DNA of 64,000 bases from Panacibacter microcysteis. GTDB taxonomy: Bacteria > Bacteroidota > Bacteroidia > Chitinophagales > Chitinophagaceae. Of this stretch, positions 61,938 to 64,000 are shown one piece after another. The notes beneath the pieces are model-generated. The model made no database searches, was not told the origin of the DNA, and saw only the letters and a list, made by a program, of their open reading frames with translations. The stretch spans positions 2,356,001-2,420,000 of the forward strand of contig NZ_JADWYR010000001.1 in NCBI RefSeq assembly GCF_015831355.1. Direction: 5' to 3'. The translations under genes and the position numbers were made by a program. The first letter of the stretch is position 1, and each line of letters starts with the position of its first letter.

Positions 61938-61990
61938 TGAAGAACGCACCGCCGCACAAGTGAGTGACACAACAAAAGCTTAATGGATAG
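61938..61990 (-). repeat. Interspersed hairpin element, copy 28
   Basis: T/A core form, past the dxs terminator and in the orientation of dxs. Confidence 0.82.
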
Positions 61991-62006
61991 ACAACAGTTA
62001 AGTAAA

Positions 62007-62040
62007 TAAAAAAACACCATCGGTCAGGGATGGTGTTTTA
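62007..62040 (-). terminator. Intrinsic terminator after dxs
   Basis: Stem AAAACACCATC / GATGGTGTTTT with a 7-nt loop and a T-run on the minus strand, 19 bp past the dxs stop. Confidence 0.92.
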
Positions 62041-62058
62041 TATAAATGAATCTACGTT

Positions 62059-63993
62059 TTATCCGGCTATTGTAAAACTTGTATGCACCTTGTCTTTTAC
62101 AAAACTGCGAACCGTTGCTGCAATGGCGGTGGCATCGTACCCACATTCGCGGTGTAATTCTTTCAGGGTACCATGTTCTACAAGCCTGTCTGGTATACCT
62201 AAAATCTTGACTGTGGACTTGTAATTGTGTGCATTCATAAACTCGAGCACGGCACTGCCAAAACCTCCTATCACCGTTCCATCTTCTACAGTAATAATGT
62301 TGCTATAGTTTGAAAAAACCTCGTGTAACAATGCTTCGTCAATGGGTTTTACAAAACGCATATCGTAATGCGCAGGATCAATGCCTTCTGTGCGTAATTC
62401 GCGGATGGCCGCAGTGGCAAAATTGCCGGGGTGACCAAAGGTTAAAATCGCCACATCTTTACCATCTTTTATTTTCCTGCCCTTGCCGATAGTGATTTCT
62501 TCAAAAGGGGTTTTCCAGTCCGGCATTACACCCTCACCACGTGGATAGCGGATTACAAAAGGATAAACAGTACTTTCGAGCTGCGCAGTGTACATGAGAT
62601 TACGCAATTCTTTTTCATTCATCGGCGCACTGATGATCATGTCTGGTATACAGCGGAAATACGCCACGTCGTACGCACCGTGATGCGTTGGTCCATCTTC
62701 CCCTACAAGGCCAGCCCTGTCTAAACATAATACCACCGGTAGTTTCTGTATTGCAATATCATGCACTACCTGGTCGAATGCCCGCTGCATAAAAGAGGAA
62801 TAGATATTACAGAAAACCCGCATGCCCTGTGTGGCAAGGCCTGCGCTTAGTGTGGCAGCATGCTGTTCGCATATACCTACATCCAGCGCACGTGCAGGCA
62901 TTTTTTCCATCATAAACTTTAAAGAAGAACCGCTTGGCATAGCGGGCGTTATACCCATGATCTTTTCATTCTTTTCCGCCAGTTCTATCATCGTGTGTCC
63001 AAATACATCCTGGTATTTGGGCGGTTGTATTGTGTCGAACTTCTTTTTGTAAATTTCACCTGTTACCTTATCAAATAAACCTGGCGCATGCCATTTGGTT
63101 TGGTCCTTTTCTGCCAGTTCGTAACCTTTTCCTTTTACGGTAACAATGTGTAATAATTTAGGGCCCGGCATACTGCGCAGGTCTTTAAGTGTATCTACCA
63201 GTTTCGTAATGTTATGACCATCTATAGGGCCAAAGTACCGTATACCAAGTGATTCGAAAAGATTACTGCTTTTGCTGATCATACCTTTTACACCTGCTTC
63301 AAGTTTGCTGGCCATGTCCCGTGTAAAATGTTTACCCACGGGCAGTTTGCCCAGCATCTTCCATACATCATCCCGGAATTTATTATAGGTATGAGAGGTT
63401 GTGATATCTGTAAGATACTCTTTCAGCGCACCCACATTAGGGTCTATACTCATGCAATTATCGTTTAGCACAACAAGCATATCTGCGTCTGCAACACCGG
63501 CGTGGTTCATTGCTTCGAAGGCCATACCGGCAGTCATTGCACCATCGCCTATAACTGCAACTGATTTGCGGTCTTCTCCTTTTAGCTTGGCAGCAATAGC
63601 CATACCAAGCGCTGCTGAAATAGAGGTAGATGAATGCCCCACACCAAAAGTATCGTATTCACTTTCTGATCTTTTGGGGAAACCACTCAGGCCTTTGTAT
63701 TTACGGTTGGTATGAAAATTTTCCCGGCGGCCGGTAAGTATTTTATGGCCATATGCCTGGTGACCAACATCCCACACAAGCTGGTCGTAGGGTGTATTGT
63801 ACACATAGTGCAGCGCCACTGATAATTCTACCACGCCAAGACTGGCACCAAAATGACCCCCATGCACACTTACCACATCGATGATGTATTGACGCAATTC
63901 GTCACAAACCTGGTGTAACTGCTCTCGGGTCAATAGTTTAAGGTCGTCAGGTGTGTTGATCCTGGCTAACAGAGCGCCGGGTGTTATATCCAT
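62059..63993 (-). CDS. dxs: 1-deoxy-D-xylulose-5-phosphate synthase
   Basis: 644 residues. TPP enzyme joining pyruvate and glyceraldehyde-3-phosphate, first step of the MEP isoprenoid route. The TPP motif is VIGDGAMTAGMAFEAMNHAG with NDN following; HGGHFGASLGVVELSVALHY, DVGHQAYGHKILTGR and DRAGLVGEDGPTHHG are conserved. Complete, with the start codon 7 bp from the right edge of the window. Confidence 0.98.
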   Translation of the reverse strand: MDITPGALLARINTPDDLKLLTREQLHQVCDELRQYIIDVVSVHGGHFGASLGVVELSVALHYVYNTPYDQLVWDVGHQAYGHKILTGRRENFHTNRKYKGLSGFPKRSESEYDTFGVGHSSTSISAALGMAIAAKLKGEDRKSVAVIGDGAMTAGMAFEAMNHAGVADADMLVVLNDNCMSIDPNVGALKEYLTDITTSHTYNKFRDDVWKMLGKLPVGKHFTRDMASKLEAGVKGMISKSSNLFESLGIRYFGPIDGHNITKLVDTLKDLRSMPGPKLLHIVTVKGKGYELAEKDQTKWHAPGLFDKVTGEIYKKKFDTIQPPKYQDVFGHTMIELAEKNEKIMGITPAMPSGSSLKFMMEKMPARALDVGICEQHAATLSAGLATQGMRVFCNIYSSFMQRAFDQVVHDIAIQKLPVVLCLDRAGLVGEDGPTHHGAYDVAYFRCIPDMIISAPMNEKELRNLMYTAQLESTVYPFVIRYPRGEGVMPDWKTPFEEITIGKGRKIKDGKDVAILTFGHPGNFATAAIRELRTEGIDPAHYDMRFVKPIDEALLHEVFSNYSNIITVEDGTVIGGFGSAVLEFMNAHNYKSTVKILGIPDRLVEHGTLKELHRECGYDATAIAATVRSFVKDKVHTSFTIAG

Positions 63994-64000
63994 TCGGAAA

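Overview
The window is a stretch of chromosome from a Bacteroidota bacterium, most likely of the Chitinophagaceae. Support comes from a SusC/SusD pair, Bacteroidota-type promoters (TTTG about 20 bp before TAnnTTTG), C-terminal type IX secretion (T9SS) sorting domains plus the T9SS regulator PorX, a fused LpxC-FabZ, a DUF3822 gene next to rsmD, and oxygen-dependent HemF, which implies an aerobe. It is mostly housekeeping DNA. I see no tRNA, rRNA, CRISPR array, prophage, transposase or intact insertion sequence.

Layout. 1-4415 (minus): start of a susD gene, susC and a Nudix-type regulator. 4629-10284: ruvC, a membrane protein, HIT protein, greA, a CvfB-like protein, a small lipoprotein and rnr. 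10512-14202 (minus): lpxK, a 5-formyl-THF cyclo-ligase, bioD, rsmD, DUF3822. 14473-17336: MATE exporter and a T9SS cargo protein. 17522-23078: leuC, leuD, a citramalate/isopropylmalate synthase, a four-helix-bundle gene and leuB. 23327-25201 (minus): folA, thyA, a lipoprotein. 25434-31988: unknown protein, a secreted GH13 amylase, a methyltransferase-like protein, CotH-like lipoprotein. 32078-35249 (minus): tsf, a small membrane protein, rpsB, rpsI, rplM. 35847-44560: a C5-type heme cluster hemA-C-D-E-F-B-L, interrupted by a four-helix-bundle pseudogene, a YciI-like gene and a four-helix-bundle gene. 45104-46660: porX. 47005-52771: HD hydrolase, lpxD, lpxC-fabZ, lpxA, ABC ATPase. 53147-58593: aspS, two small genes, rsh. 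58777-63993: phosphoesterase, homogentisate dioxygenase-like gene, a 56-bp tandem array, a lipoprotein and dxs.

The strongest unexplained signal is a family of about 65-bp intergenic elements, 28 copies by eye, all outside genes. They have a conserved core, GTTGYGTCRC followed by a pyrimidine-rich tract and usually CTTGTAC, between arms that can pair. The core occurs in two forms whose differences preserve a 7-bp dyad, the arms differ between copies yet still pair, and orientation alternates almost perfectly along the window, so transcription units are bracketed by elements of opposite orientation.

Two further non-coding signals stand out. A palindrome GTGTA-N5-TACAC sits inside the promoters of both susC and the distant GH13 amylase gene, suggesting one regulon; a Nudix-like regulator with a ruined catalytic box lies just upstream of susC. 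Phased 7- or 8-bp tandem repeats, each locus with its own unit, flank the four-helix-bundle genes as inverted arrays, abut start codons in the hem and ribosomal protein operons, and build the 56-bp minisatellite (8 x 7 bp).
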